Positions 43,648 to 52,105 of a DNA stretch of 64,000 bases are shown piece after piece. The stretch comes from Actinopolymorpha pittospori (GTDB lineage: Bacteria > Actinomycetota > Actinomycetes > Propionibacteriales > Actinopolymorphaceae): NCBI RefSeq assembly GCF_014873875.1, contig NZ_JADBEM010000001.1:1-64000 (forward strand), in the 5' to 3' direction. How positions within the stretch are numbered: the first letter of the stretch is position 1; every line of letters begins with the position of its first letter. Under the pieces are notes generated by a model. The model had not been told where the DNA came from. It searched no databases and saw only the letters and a list, made by a program, of their open reading frames with translations. The translations under genes were made by a program, and so were the position numbers.

Positions 43648-43669
43648 ATAGCCAAACCTTCGAAATTGG
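43648..43669. promoter_or_regulatory. Operator-like motif between the divergent Gfo/Idh and MocR genes
   Basis: ATAGCCAAACC followed by TTCGAAATTGG shares its core with 38705-38726. On the minus strand it forms TTTGGCTATAGCG, which contains a TATAGC -10-like box, so a regulator bound here would cover the Gfo/Idh promoter. The MocR protein encoded 15 bases away is the natural candidate. Confidence 0.5.
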
Positions 43670-43683
43670 ACTTTCCTTGAACG

Positions 43684-45162
43684 GTGAGATTCAGCGCGGA
43701 TCACCTCGCCCGGATGCTGCTCGGGTCCGGTGCGCGCAGCGGCCCACTGCACCGCCGGCTGAGTGAGGGGCTCCGCGAACTCATCGACCTCGGGGAGATC
43801 CCACCCGACGCGCTGCTGCCCTCCGAACGCGCGCTCGCCGTCGCGTTGGCGGTCAGCCGCACCACCGTCGTCGCGGCGTACCAGACCCTCCACCACGAGG
43901 GGAAGCTGGTGCGCCGACAGGGCAGTGGCACGCGGGTGAGCAGTTCCGGACGTCCGGCGCAACGCGAGACGGTCTCGGCCAGTGCCCTGCGCGGTGACCA
44001 CGCCGGCGCGCAGTTCCTCAACGGGCCCGTTCCGACGTTGGTCCCGACGCTGGACTTCTCCACCGCCGCGCTGCCGTGCCTGCGCCTGGTGCCCGAGGTG
44101 GCGGCGACGCTGACGATGAGCGAGTACGCCGAGTTGGGCACGTCGTACCACGGCTACCAGCCGCGCGGGCTCCCCGCGCTGCGGGAGTCGATCGCGGCGA
44201 CCTACACCCGCGGCGGCGTACCCACGACCCCCGACCAGATTCTCGTCACCAGTGGTGCGCAACAGGCCCTCGAACTCATCACTCACGGTTGCCTCCAGCC
44301 CGGCGACAGCGTCGTCGCCGAGGCACCCACCTACCGTGGCGCACTGGAGGCGTTCAGCCTGGCCAACTGCCGGATCCGGTCGGTCCCCTGCGACGACAAC
44401 GGCATGGACGTCGACCGGCTGGACGAGCTGGTGCGGGAGCGGCTGCCGCGGCTGATCTACGTCCAGTCCACGGTGCAGAACCCGACCGGCGCGGTCCTGG
44501 CCTACGGCCGGCGGTGCCGGCTGGCCCGTCTCGCCGAGCGGCGCCAGGTCGTGGTGGTCGACGACACGGCGCTCGCCGGCACGCTGATCGAGGGGTCGCC
44601 GCCGATTCCGCTGGCCGGGCTGACCAAGACCGAGCGGCTGCTGACGATCGGGTCGATGAGCAAGCTGTTCTGGGGTGGGCTTCGGCTGGGCTGGATCCGC
44701 GGTGCGCCCGAGGTCATCTCCCGGCTCGCCCGGATGAAGGGCATCACCGACCTCGGCACGTCCCTGGTGAGCCAGCTGATCGCCGTGCACCTGCTGGACC
44801 GGGTGGAGGAGGCGCAGGCGATCCGGCGGCAGGAGCTGGCCGGAGGGCTCGCCGACCTCACCGCGCTGTTGTCGGAGTACCTGCCGGACTGGACCTGGCG
44901 TACTCCGCGTGGGGGTGCCTCGCTGTGGGTGCGGATCCCCACCGACTCGGTCACCAACTTCGCCCATGTGGCGCTGCGGTTCGGGGTGGCGATCCTGCCA
45001 GGCACGGCGTTCTCCCCCGGCGGCGTCGCCGACGACCACACCCGGCTGCCGTACGCGGTGCCGCGGAGCGCACTGGTCGCCGGCGTCCAGCGGCTCGCGC
45101 GGGCGTGGGAGGTCTACGCCGAGGGCCACCGCGACGTACCCGTCGTCGCGGTGACGACGTAG
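43684..45162 (+). CDS. MocR/PdxR-type regulator (GntR winged helix fused to aminotransferase fold)
   Basis: The 492-residue protein has an N-terminal GntR helix-turn-helix (LPSERALAVALAVSRTTVVAAYQTL). A linker and a class I aminotransferase-like domain follow, with the PLP Lys in GSMSKLFWGGLRLGW and SGAQQALELI. MocR proteins use PLP or an amine adduct as effector and often control a divergent gene. GTG start. Confidence 0.9.
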   Translation: MRFSADHLARMLLGSGARSGPLHRRLSEGLRELIDLGEIPPDALLPSERALAVALAVSRTTVVAAYQTLHHEGKLVRRQGSGTRVSSSGRPAQRETVSASALRGDHAGAQFLNGPVPTLVPTLDFSTAALPCLRLVPEVAATLTMSEYAELGTSYHGYQPRGLPALRESIAATYTRGGVPTTPDQILVTSGAQQALELITHGCLQPGDSVVAEAPTYRGALEAFSLANCRIRSVPCDDNGMDVDRLDELVRERLPRLIYVQSTVQNPTGAVLAYGRRCRLARLAERRQVVVVDDTALAGTLIEGSPPIPLAGLTKTERLLTIGSMSKLFWGGLRLGWIRGAPEVISRLARMKGITDLGTSLVSQLIAVHLLDRVEEAQAIRRQELAGGLADLTALLSEYLPDWTWRTPRGGASLWVRIPTDSVTNFAHVALRFGVAILPGTAFSPGGVADDHTRLPYAVPRSALVAGVQRLARAWEVYAEGHRDVPVVAVTT

Positions 45163-45190
45163 CCGCAGGACGGGAGGCTCGGGTCGGGCC

Positions 45191-46303
45191 TCAGAAGAGA
45201 GCTGCCCGTACTTCCTCTCCGGCCAGTTGTGGGGAGCGCGGCTCCCAGTCGATGGCGACGAGCGTGCGCCCGTCGGCGTCGATGTCGAGCGCGCGTTCCT
45301 GGGCTGTCTGCGCCCATCTGTGCCGGGCGGCGACCGTACGCCAGGTCCGGCGTTCGGCCCCGTTGACGGCGAAAAGCATGCGTGCGGTGAGCGCGTCTCC
45401 GTAGGGGGACGGGATGTCTACCCACTCCCCCCGCCACGGCAGCTCCAGTCCCGGGACCGGCCCGGGAGCCGTCTGGAGGTACTGCCGTTCGATCTCGCTG
45501 GTGACCCGGTCCAACAGAACCGCTCGCGGGTTGGTCTCCTCGGTCGAGACAGCGTCGCGGTCCGAAGGGGACGGTGGTGCGTCACCGGGACCGGCCGGGT
45601 GTGCGGACAGAGCGGCCTTCACCTGCGTCCGCGCGCGGCCGGACAACGCGGCTGGTGCCGGTGGCGGGAAGCTGAAGAAGTCCACCGTCGTACCGGTCGG
45701 CTGCACCCAGGTCCATCCCATGCAGACCTGGTCGGCGCGCTGGGAACGCGACCAGGTGAGAAGTTCGGTCAGGCGTCGGCGCTGGATCGCTGTCGTGAGG
45801 GTGTTCTTCGGAGCCGGCGCGTCTCGCCCACGGGCCTCACCGGCCACGACCACTCCGGGAAAGGCGAACCGCAGGTCGGGTCGGATCCCTCTGCCCCCGC
45901 CCGCGTAGAGCTGCTGCAGGTCTGAGGGCAGCGCGTCGAAGTGTGCGACGTGCCCCGCTCGTCCGTGGGCCCGCTCGACCGCGGCCGTCAACGTGCCCAG
46001 AGCCACGACCTCGGTGGTGAACCTTCGGATGTGGGGTGAGCACTCGGCGAAGGCGCTGTTCCTGGTCACCGGAGCCCCGACGCGGTCGCGGTCGAAGAGG
46101 GTCATGGCCAGAGCGAGTTCGCGGGTGACCAGACGCATGAGCTTGGGTCCGCGGTACCGGACGGCGAGCGCGTTGTGTCGGATGGTCGCCGCGAGCGAGA
46201 CCTCCAGCGGTTGGTCACATCGCAGCGTGATGTCTTCTGGCCGGATCGAACGCGCCCTGTCCCGCGGCGTGACGTCGAAGTGTCGGAAGCGAACCAGTCC
46301 CAT
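45191..46303 (-). CDS. Hypothetical protein with a possible PD-(D/E)xK-like core
   Basis: The 370-residue protein is not recognised. RPDLRFAFPGVVVAGEARGR followed by a helix rich in Arg resembles the Asp...Glu-x-Lys core of restriction-like nucleases, with Arg in place of Lys, but this is weak. The start at 46303 follows GGGGGTGG. It is divergent from the ECF-S1 gene across 101 bases. Confidence 0.55.
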   Translation of the reverse strand: MGLVRFRHFDVTPRDRARSIRPEDITLRCDQPLEVSLAATIRHNALAVRYRGPKLMRLVTRELALAMTLFDRDRVGAPVTRNSAFAECSPHIRRFTTEVVALGTLTAAVERAHGRAGHVAHFDALPSDLQQLYAGGGRGIRPDLRFAFPGVVVAGEARGRDAPAPKNTLTTAIQRRRLTELLTWSRSQRADQVCMGWTWVQPTGTTVDFFSFPPPAPAALSGRARTQVKAALSAHPAGPGDAPPSPSDRDAVSTEETNPRAVLLDRVTSEIERQYLQTAPGPVPGLELPWRGEWVDIPSPYGDALTARMLFAVNGAERRTWRTVAARHRWAQTAQERALDIDADGRTLVAIDWEPRSPQLAGEEVRAALF

Positions 46304-46404
46304 GGCCACCCCCAAGAGGCACAACCGTTCACACCAGGATCTCCCACGGGTGAGGCACAAGGGCCCTTTTTGATCAAGAACGTCCGGACCGAGCCGCGCG
46401 GCCG

Positions 46405-47610
46405 GTGTCGGGCGCGGCCCGCGACGACTTTCCTGCTCGTGTCATCGACGTGGGCCGCCCGCACGTGTATCAGATGATGACGACGATGCGAGGTGGCCGG
46501 GACGAGGAGCGGGAAGCCGCCTATACCGCGGCCTTCCAGGAGCTCTTTCCCCGTGCCGTACGCCTGGCGGCGCGGATTCTTGGTGACCGTTCGGCGGCGG
46601 AGGACGTGGCCGCGGAGGCGATGACCCGGGCCTACTCCGCCTGGGACCGGATCGGCTCCGCGCCCGCATACCGGACGGGCTGGACGTTGCGGGTGGCCAC
46701 GAACCTCGCCATCGACGTCGTACGCCGACGCGAGCGGGTCTTGGACCTGTCCGGGGGCTCGGAGGATCTGGCCGGCGGCCCGTTCGGCGTGGACGGGCCT
46801 GGGGGGCGGGGCTCGAGCGTCGTCCCCGACATCTCCGAGGAGCTGGTGCTGCGGGTCGCCCTGGTCGCCGGGTTGCGGGAGCTGCCGCGCCGGCAGCGGG
46901 AGGCGGTCGCGCTGCGGTACCTGGCCGGGCTGAGCCAGGCGGAGGTCGCGGAGTCGCTCGGGGTGAGCCCGGGCACGGTCGCGCGGCACGTCCACCGAGG
47001 TCTGGCGGCGCTGCGCGGCCGGTTCGAGGAGCTCGCGCCGCGTGGGTCGGAATGGCTGGATGTCACTGAACTTCTCACCGGAAAGGACAGGCCGATGAAG
47101 ATCGAGATGTTGCGGGACGCTGTTCCGCTGCGGGGAAGCGACACGCTGGTCACCGCGCACGTGACGGGTGTCATGCCGGGCGGGTGGGGCTGGATCGTCG
47201 ACATCGGCGTTCCCGCCGTCCTGCGGCGCGGGGACCGGGAACGCGAAGGCGGGGACGACCCGACCATCCTGATCGGTCAGGAGGTGGAGTGCCTGGTCGC
47301 CGAGGTGGACCTGGAACGGGAACGGGTGCTGGTCACGGCACCCGGTGACGGGGAGGACGAGGAGTCCCTGCGCCGCCGGGAGGTCATCGGCCGGCTGCGT
47401 CCGGGCGAGGTGCGTTCGGGGCACGTGCACGCGCTGGTGCCCTTCGGCGCGTTCGTGGACATCGGCGGTGCGTACGGCCTGGTCCACGTCCGCGACCTCG
47501 GCGCCTCGGTGGGGCATCCCGGTGAGGTGCTGACGGTGGGGCAGCCGCTGCGGGTCGAGGTGGTCGAGGCGAACGCCGAGACGCAGCAGGTCTCGCTCCG
47601 CCCGCGTTAG
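46405..47610 (+). CDS. ECF sigma factor fused to two C-terminal S1 RNA-binding domains (copy A)
   Basis: The frame encodes 401 residues. Sigma region 2 lies at about 45-110 (LAARILGDRSAAEDVAAEA, TLRVATNLAIDVVRRRE) and region 4 at about 153-205 (LPRRQREAVALRYLAGLSQAE, LGVSPGTVARHVHRGL). The chain continues without a stop into two S1-like beta-barrels. The first is at about 245-305 (VTAHVTGVMPGGWGWIVDIG). The second, at about 332-401, is canonical (GHVHALVPFGAFVDIGGAYG, LVHVRDLG). S1 domains bind RNA. A paralog with the same layout is at 58378-59400. The true start may be Met at 46474 or later. No anti-sigma gene is adjacent. Confidence 0.85.
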   Translation: MSGAARDDFPARVIDVGRPHVYQMMTTMRGGRDEEREAAYTAAFQELFPRAVRLAARILGDRSAAEDVAAEAMTRAYSAWDRIGSAPAYRTGWTLRVATNLAIDVVRRRERVLDLSGGSEDLAGGPFGVDGPGGRGSSVVPDISEELVLRVALVAGLRELPRRQREAVALRYLAGLSQAEVAESLGVSPGTVARHVHRGLAALRGRFEELAPRGSEWLDVTELLTGKDRPMKIEMLRDAVPLRGSDTLVTAHVTGVMPGGWGWIVDIGVPAVLRRGDREREGGDDPTILIGQEVECLVAEVDLERERVLVTAPGDGEDEESLRRREVIGRLRPGEVRSGHVHALVPFGAFVDIGGAYGLVHVRDLGASVGHPGEVLTVGQPLRVEVVEANAETQQVSLRPR

Positions 47611-47641
47611 GACTCGACCTGGATCGGACGAAGGTCGAGCT

Positions 47642-48504
47642 TCAGCGGACCAACCAGGTCAGCATCGCTGTCACCAGGAACACGACGATCGCCGCGAGCC
47701 AGACGAGGAGGGGTGCCGGTCGCCGGGACCTGGCCGGCACCCACGCCCCTCCCCCACGTGACAGGAGGGCATCCGCGAACGCCTGCGCCGTCGGTGGTCG
47801 TTGCGCGGGATCCACGGACAGCGCGGCACGAAGGAGGGTGTCGATGCCGATGGGAACAGCCAGGTCCCTGGGGATCCTCGGCAGCGAGGCCGTCGACGCC
47901 GGCGCCGTCGTGATGGTCGCGCGACCTGCCGAACCGAAGGGCTTGTGGCCGGTCAGCAGCTCGAAGGCCACGACACCGAGGGCGTACACGTCGGCTCGAC
48001 CATCGAACCCGCCGCGCTGGAAGGCCTGTTCGGGTGCCATGTAGGCGGGAGTGCCCGTCGTCACGGTCAGCCCCGACGCGTCCGCGAGTTGTTTCGCGCT
48101 GCCGAGGTCCGCGACGAGGACGGCGGTGGCGGCACGCTGGCCGAGAAGATCGGGCACTGCCGGCCCGCGGAGGCGCTCCACCTGGCAGCCGAAGCCGGCT
48201 ACGCCGTCCAGGTGCTTCATGACACCGGCGTCATCCACCGCGACATCAAGCCGTCCAACCTCCTCCTCGACGCCGGCCGCACGCCGACGTCGTGGACTTT
48301 GACGACCCGGGGGCTGTCGATCCTGCGGAGCAGTCTCGCCTCCGCGAGAAACCGTTCTCGTACATCAGCGTTCGACGCCCAGTTGTCCGCCAGCACCTTG
48401 ACCGCGACGTTCGTGTCGAGTTCGGGATCGTATGCTCTCCAGACGGTGGCGAACGACCCGGCTCCCAGCCTGTCCTCGAGGAGGTAACGACCCAGCTTCT
48501 GCAT
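47642..48504 (-). pseudogene. Ser/Thr protein kinase gene disrupted by an internal inversion
   Basis: From ATG 48504, the minus strand encodes the kinase N-lobe: GRYLLEDRLGAGSFATVW (P-loop), VAVKVL (Lys) and VVKVHDVG. The C-lobe then resumes with VLVADLGSAK (DLG), GTPAYMAPEQ, DVYALGVVAFELLTG and a single C-terminal membrane span (VWLAAIVVFLVTAMLTWLV). The missing middle, including the catalytic loop HRDIKPSN, is present at 48125-48280 but on the plus strand. About a dozen hinge residues are not found at all. As it stands, no active kinase can be made. Confidence 0.8.
48125..48280 (+). other. Inverted 156-bp kinase segment
   Basis: Read on the plus strand, this encodes 52 kinase residues: GGGTLAEKIG, LHLAAEAGYAVQVLHDTG, VIHRDIKPSNLLLDAGR. 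In a kinase these belong between the N-lobe and DLG segments, both of which read on the minus strand. Joining its end to the minus-strand codons from 48124 gives LLLDAGR-AVLVADLG in frame. Related sequences GTCCGCGACG (48107-48116) and, in reverse, GTCCACGACG (48288-48297) flank it and could have mediated inversion. Confidence 0.78.
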
Positions 48505-48598
48505 GGCGGGCACCATTGTGCCGGAGGTGCGGGGCGACAGGCTCCGGCGCGGCACGGCCAGGCCGGAGTCGGGTCAGGGGAGAACAGGAGGCGGCAGG

Positions 48599-48891
48599 GT
48601 GCCCAACGACGACGAGCTCGCAGACCTCGTGGCCTCCGCCAGGCCGGTGACCAGGCGTCCCTGGACCGTCTCCTTGCCAGGCTCCAACCCACGGTCATGC
48701 GCCGCTGCTCCAGGTTCCTTCCGCATCACGCCGACGCCGAAGAGGCCGCACAGGACGCGCTGCTGTCCATCAGCACACATCTGCACGAGTACGCCGGACG
48801 AGGTTCGTTCCTCGGATGGGTGACAGTGATCGCCTCGAACGCCGCCCGGTCCACCTACCGCTCGATCGGCGCGGCCCTCACCCAGCTCTGA
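48599..48891 (+). pseudogene. Truncated and frameshifted ECF sigma factor gene
   Basis: GTG at 48599 after AGGAGG starts MPNDDELADLVASAR. One base is missing near 48643, after which the shifted frame continues AGDQASLDRLLARLQP, FLPHHADAEEAAQDALLSI and YAGRGSFLGWVTVIASNAARS, a clear sigma region 2. It stops at 48891 with no region 4. It is divergent from the broken kinase gene, so the whole signalling pair looks decayed. Confidence 0.7.
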
Positions 48892-48997
48892 CCTATATCC
48901 CGCAGCCGAGGTGAGCCGGCTCACACCGATCACGTCGAAATTGCCACCCAACAATTCTGCCGAGTCCCGCATCTCCCCAGGTGTACGAAGACGCACA

Positions 48998-49029
48998 CCG
49001 CGTCGTGACCACACCGCGTCGTGACCACA
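48998..49029. repeat. Two tandem perfect 16-bp repeats before a secreted-protein gene
   Basis: CCGCGTCGTGACCACA occurs twice head to tail, ending 11 bases before the ATG at 49041. Copy-number change would alter the 5' leader. A regulatory site or chance duplication are both possible. Confidence 0.75.
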
Positions 49030-49040
49030 CAGGGGATGAG

Positions 49041-49760
49041 ATGTTCAGCAATCAAGCAGCCAGCAAGAAGTTCCTGCGTCGCGGTCGTACCGCGGGCGTA
49101 GCAGCCACCGTCGGCGCCTCGGCCGCTCTGATCGCGATTGGCTTCGGCGGATTCGCCGCCGCCAACGCGGACACGGGTTCTGCGAGCCTGACGGCATCCG
49201 CGTCCTCGCCGAGTGGGCCCCTCACCGCCACTCCCGCGCGAGCCGGTCTCGGCTCCGGGAACCTGCTCCAGAAGGACGACTTCTACCAGACGGGCCTGGG
49301 CCCGGTCAGCGCGACCGTGGGGACGACCGGGACCCAGGCTCTCTCCGCGTGCTCTGGTGAGGAGACGATGCGGGATCTGACCAAAGGGAAGGCCAGCGCC
49401 TACGCCGAGGAGATCTGGACCTTCGACACCAGCGACTTCTTGCTGATCGAATCCATCGCGGAGAGTGCTGACAACGCCGCGGCAGCCTCGTACGAGAAGA
49501 AGCTCAACAATCTGGTGCGCGGCTGCCAGCATGAGCCGGCCGGCCACTGGTACTACGGCAAGGGACACTCGCTCACCGTCAGGGGTGGCACAGGTACGTG
49601 GTACCCGAGCTTCAGTGGCGACGGCGAGGCTGCCGGTGGCGTCGCGGTGATCCGTAGCGGTCACAGGTTCGGCATCGTCGAACTCTCCGGCCAGCCCACC
49701 GACGACCCCAGCTACATGCAAGGCATCGCGGCCGCGTCGATCAACCGGATGGCCGGTTGA
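49041..49760 (+). CDS. Secreted sensor-like protein of unknown function
   Basis: The 239-residue protein starts with a basic region and a hydrophobic segment (AGVAATVGASAALIAIGFGGFAAANA), a signal peptide or anchor. A Ser/Thr/Ala-rich linker and a domain resembling the extracytoplasmic sensor domain of PknH-type proteins follow (FLLIESIAESADNAAAASYEKKL, LVRGCQ). Two Cys residues could form a disulfide. It sits next to the decayed kinase and sigma genes. ATG at 49041 with GGGGA upstream; an earlier in-frame start is less likely. Confidence 0.65.
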   Translation: MFSNQAASKKFLRRGRTAGVAATVGASAALIAIGFGGFAAANADTGSASLTASASSPSGPLTATPARAGLGSGNLLQKDDFYQTGLGPVSATVGTTGTQALSACSGEETMRDLTKGKASAYAEEIWTFDTSDFLLIESIAESADNAAAASYEKKLNNLVRGCQHEPAGHWYYGKGHSLTVRGGTGTWYPSFSGDGEAAGGVAVIRSGHRFGIVELSGQPTDDPSYMQGIAAASINRMAG

Positions 49761-49841
49761 TCCTGCCGAACAGCACCGCACGTCCCGCGTTGTCCCACAA
49801 ATCCTCGCGGGCGTGCGACCTGCTCGGCTGATCTTTGACCT

Positions 49842-49893
49842 GGGGGTGTTTCGACGTGTGCCGGCACGGGGCGGCACACGTCGAAACACCCCC
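49842..49893. terminator. Exceptionally long perfect hairpin (21-bp arms)
   Basis: The arms 49842-49862 and 49873-49893 are perfect reverse complements, separated by 10 bases. The stem starts GGGGGTGTTTCGACG and follows the secreted-protein gene by about 80 bases. It could terminate transcription from the left. Its length and perfection also suit a miniature mobile element or a site bound by a dimeric protein. Confidence 0.75.
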
Positions 49894-50020
49894 TGAGCAC
49901 CATGATCCCGATTCGCGAGGTTCATCACCCGCCCCGCGAGGTCGTCACGTTGGAATCGGCGGTGATCCGCATGCGCCGCCTGCCAGGGTGCCTTGCGTTC
50001 GGATGGGTCGCGAGCAACTA

Positions 50021-50059
50021 TGGAAACTATGGAAACCCAGATAGTTTCTCCAGTTTCCA
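50021..50059. promoter_or_regulatory. Dyad operator overlapping the TetR gene start
   Basis: TGGAAACTATGGAAAC (50021-50036) and GTTTCTCCAGTTTCCA (50044-50059) are inverted with 13 of 16 matches and a 7-base spacer. The right arm ends on the A of the TetR ATG. Autoregulation by the TetR protein is likely. Confidence 0.65.
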
Positions 50060-50646
50060 TGAGGCGCCAGGAGTTGATCGTCGAGGCGGCCAGCCGGCTG
50101 TTCCTATCGCCGGGTCCCGGGCGGGTGAGTATGGACGATCTCGCCCGTGAGCTGGGGATGAGCAAGAAGACGATTTACCGCCACTTCCCCGACAAGCACA
50201 GCCTGCTGACCGCGGTGGTGGACCGGCAGTTCGCGGCGATAGAACGCACGCTGATCACGGCAGCCGAGAACCCGGAGGACACGCCGTTCAGCGAGCAGGT
50301 GCAGCGGTTCCTGCTCGCGGCGTTCAGCGCGCTCGGGCGGATCGGCGCGGCTCAACTCGCCCTGGGGCGCGGCGACGCGGTGCTGCGCCAACGCGTGGAA
50401 CAGCGCATCGACGCGGTTGTCTACCAGCGGCTCGACGAGCTGTTCCGGAACGGGCACCGGCGCGGGCTGCTGTCGGCGCCGCCCGAACTGTTGGGCGAGA
50501 TCACCCGCGGCGCGCTGGAGCGGCTGCTGAACTCGCAGGTGCCGCGCGAGCTCAACTACACCGTGGCCGATCTGCTCCGCGCGACCGTCGACACGGTGCT
50601 CTACGGCGCGATCCGCCCCGACAGCGACAAGGAGGCAGGCTCGTGA
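50059..50646 (+). CDS. TetR-family regulator
   Basis: The 195-residue repressor has an N-terminal helix-turn-helix (VSMDDLARELGMSKKTIYRHFPDK) and a helical ligand-binding domain. ATG at 50059 puts the start at the edge of the dyad operator. Its stop overlaps the GTG of the nitroreductase gene (GTGA), so it controls both genes as one unit. Confidence 0.87.
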   Translation: MRRQELIVEAASRLFLSPGPGRVSMDDLARELGMSKKTIYRHFPDKHSLLTAVVDRQFAAIERTLITAAENPEDTPFSEQVQRFLLAAFSALGRIGAAQLALGRGDAVLRQRVEQRIDAVVYQRLDELFRNGHRRGLLSAPPELLGEITRGALERLLNSQVPRELNYTVADLLRATVDTVLYGAIRPDSDKEAGS

Positions 50647-51329
50647 CTGACGCAACAGCCACCATGGATGTCTATGAGGCGGTCACGAGCCGACGGGCGG
50701 TGCGCAGATTCACCGACCGGGAGGTCCCGAGGGAGGTGCTGGAGCGCGTGCTGTCGGCCGCGGCGTGGTCGCCATCCGGATCGAACCTCCAGCCGTGGCA
50801 TGCCTACGTGCTGACCGGCGAGCCCCTAGCCGAGCTCAAGAAGCTCACCGGCGAGCGTGCGGCCGACGGCGACCCCTGGGACGAGCCGGAGTTCCAGATG
50901 TACCCGCCGGACCTGAAATCTCCCTACCGCGAACGCCGCTCCGACTTCGGCGAGAAACGCTACGGCGCGCTCGGTATCTCGCGCGAGGACTGGGACGCGC
51001 GCCGCAGGGCCGCCACCGATAACTGGGAGTGTTTCGGAGCGCCCGCCGCCCTGTTCTGCTACATCGACCGCGACATGGGCCCGCCCCAGTGGTCTGACGT
51101 TGGAATGTATCTGCAGACCGTGATGCTGCTGCTCCGCGCCGAAGGGCTGCACAGTTGCGCGCAGATGGCATGGTCGGTGTATCGCAGGACCGTCGCGGAA
51201 GTCCTGTCCCCGCCGAGCGGGCTCATCCTCTACTGCGGCATGTCGATCGGGTACGAGGACGTCACGGCCGCCTACGCCCGTACCGGCCGTGCGCCACTCC
51301 ATGAGACGGTCACGTTCCTCGAGAGTTAG
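50643..51329 (+). CDS. Nitroreductase-family flavoprotein
   Basis: The 228-residue FMN-dependent oxidoreductase shows SRRAVRRFTDREVP and AAWSPSGSNLQPWHAYV at the flavin site. It reduces nitro or quinone compounds or related enones using NAD(P)H. Coupled by overlap to the TetR gene, it is probably induced by its substrate. Its stop overlaps the end of the convergent SDR remnant. Confidence 0.88.
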   Translation: MTDATATMDVYEAVTSRRAVRRFTDREVPREVLERVLSAAAWSPSGSNLQPWHAYVLTGEPLAELKKLTGERAADGDPWDEPEFQMYPPDLKSPYRERRSDFGEKRYGALGISREDWDARRRAATDNWECFGAPAALFCYIDRDMGPPQWSDVGMYLQTVMLLLRAEGLHSCAQMAWSVYRRTVAEVLSPPSGLILYCGMSIGYEDVTAAYARTGRAPLHETVTFLES

Positions 51330-51901
51330 TCGGGGCAGCCGTCGGGGTGGGTGACCCGCAGCAGCGCTCGCTCCTTGCTCTCCGGCCGTGTCAGCACGAG
51401 GAACCGGTTGGCGCGCAGACCCGTGACCACGATGTCGGCGACCCTCGCCGGGTCAAGGGCTCTGCCCCCTGGACCGAGCAGACGCCGGTCGCCCTCGCCG
51501 GGTCCGCCGATCCGAGGCGTCTCGACAACGCGGCGCAGGAAGGTGAGGCGATCTCCGGGGCCGTGGTAGAGGACGCCGAGGATGTGCCAGCGTTCACGTC
51601 CGCCGTGCTGGGCCTTCCCACCCTCGACCGGCGCCGCGACTCCGCCGTTCGCACAGAACAGGTCGATCGCGCCGTGCCGAGCCTCGATCTGCCTGATCAC
51701 TCGCGCGGCCTCAGCCTCACTGGTCAGGTCTGCGACGATCGCCGAACCACCCACCCGGTCGGCGACGGCCCGAGCCGCCGCGCCATCTCGGTCGACCACG
51801 GCGATACGACTCGGGCGTTCCCGGGCGAACCGCGCCACCAGGGCCTGGCCCGCGCCGGCGCCTCCATCCGTCACCACGATCACCCGATTCGCGAGCTCCA
51901 T
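51326..51901 (-). pseudogene. SDR-family oxidoreductase remnant lacking the catalytic region
   Basis: ATG at 51901 starts a normal SDR N-terminus (ANRVIVVTDGGAGAGQALV, IVADLTSE, DLFCANGG). After VAAPVEGG the sequence no longer resembles an SDR and the YxxxK active site is absent. A typical C-terminal segment then returns (DPARVADIVVTGLRANRFLVLT). The 191 residues are about 70 fewer than usual, so an internal deletion with local frame changes is likely. Confidence 0.7.
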
Positions 51902-52105
51902 CGCACCTCCTCCCGAGGTTGCCGACTTCTGGTACAGATGTCCGAAGTCCTTCCGCGCCGCCGAGTTCGGACCAGTCCCGGCTGGGTTGTGGCGACCTGA
52001 GCGGTCGGGCGGAGCGTGCTCGGGCACCGGTGGGCCGGTGGCATCGCTCCGACGTGACGGGGCTCTTACCGTAGGAACTCCAGCCAGATGGAGGTTCCAG
52101 CGAAC

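Noticed and set aside
47801..48487. Plus-strand frame containing HRDIKPSN as an independent kinase gene
   Set aside because: Only about 52 residues are kinase-like; P-loop, Lys, DLG and APE segments are on the other strand, so it is an inverted piece of one gene.
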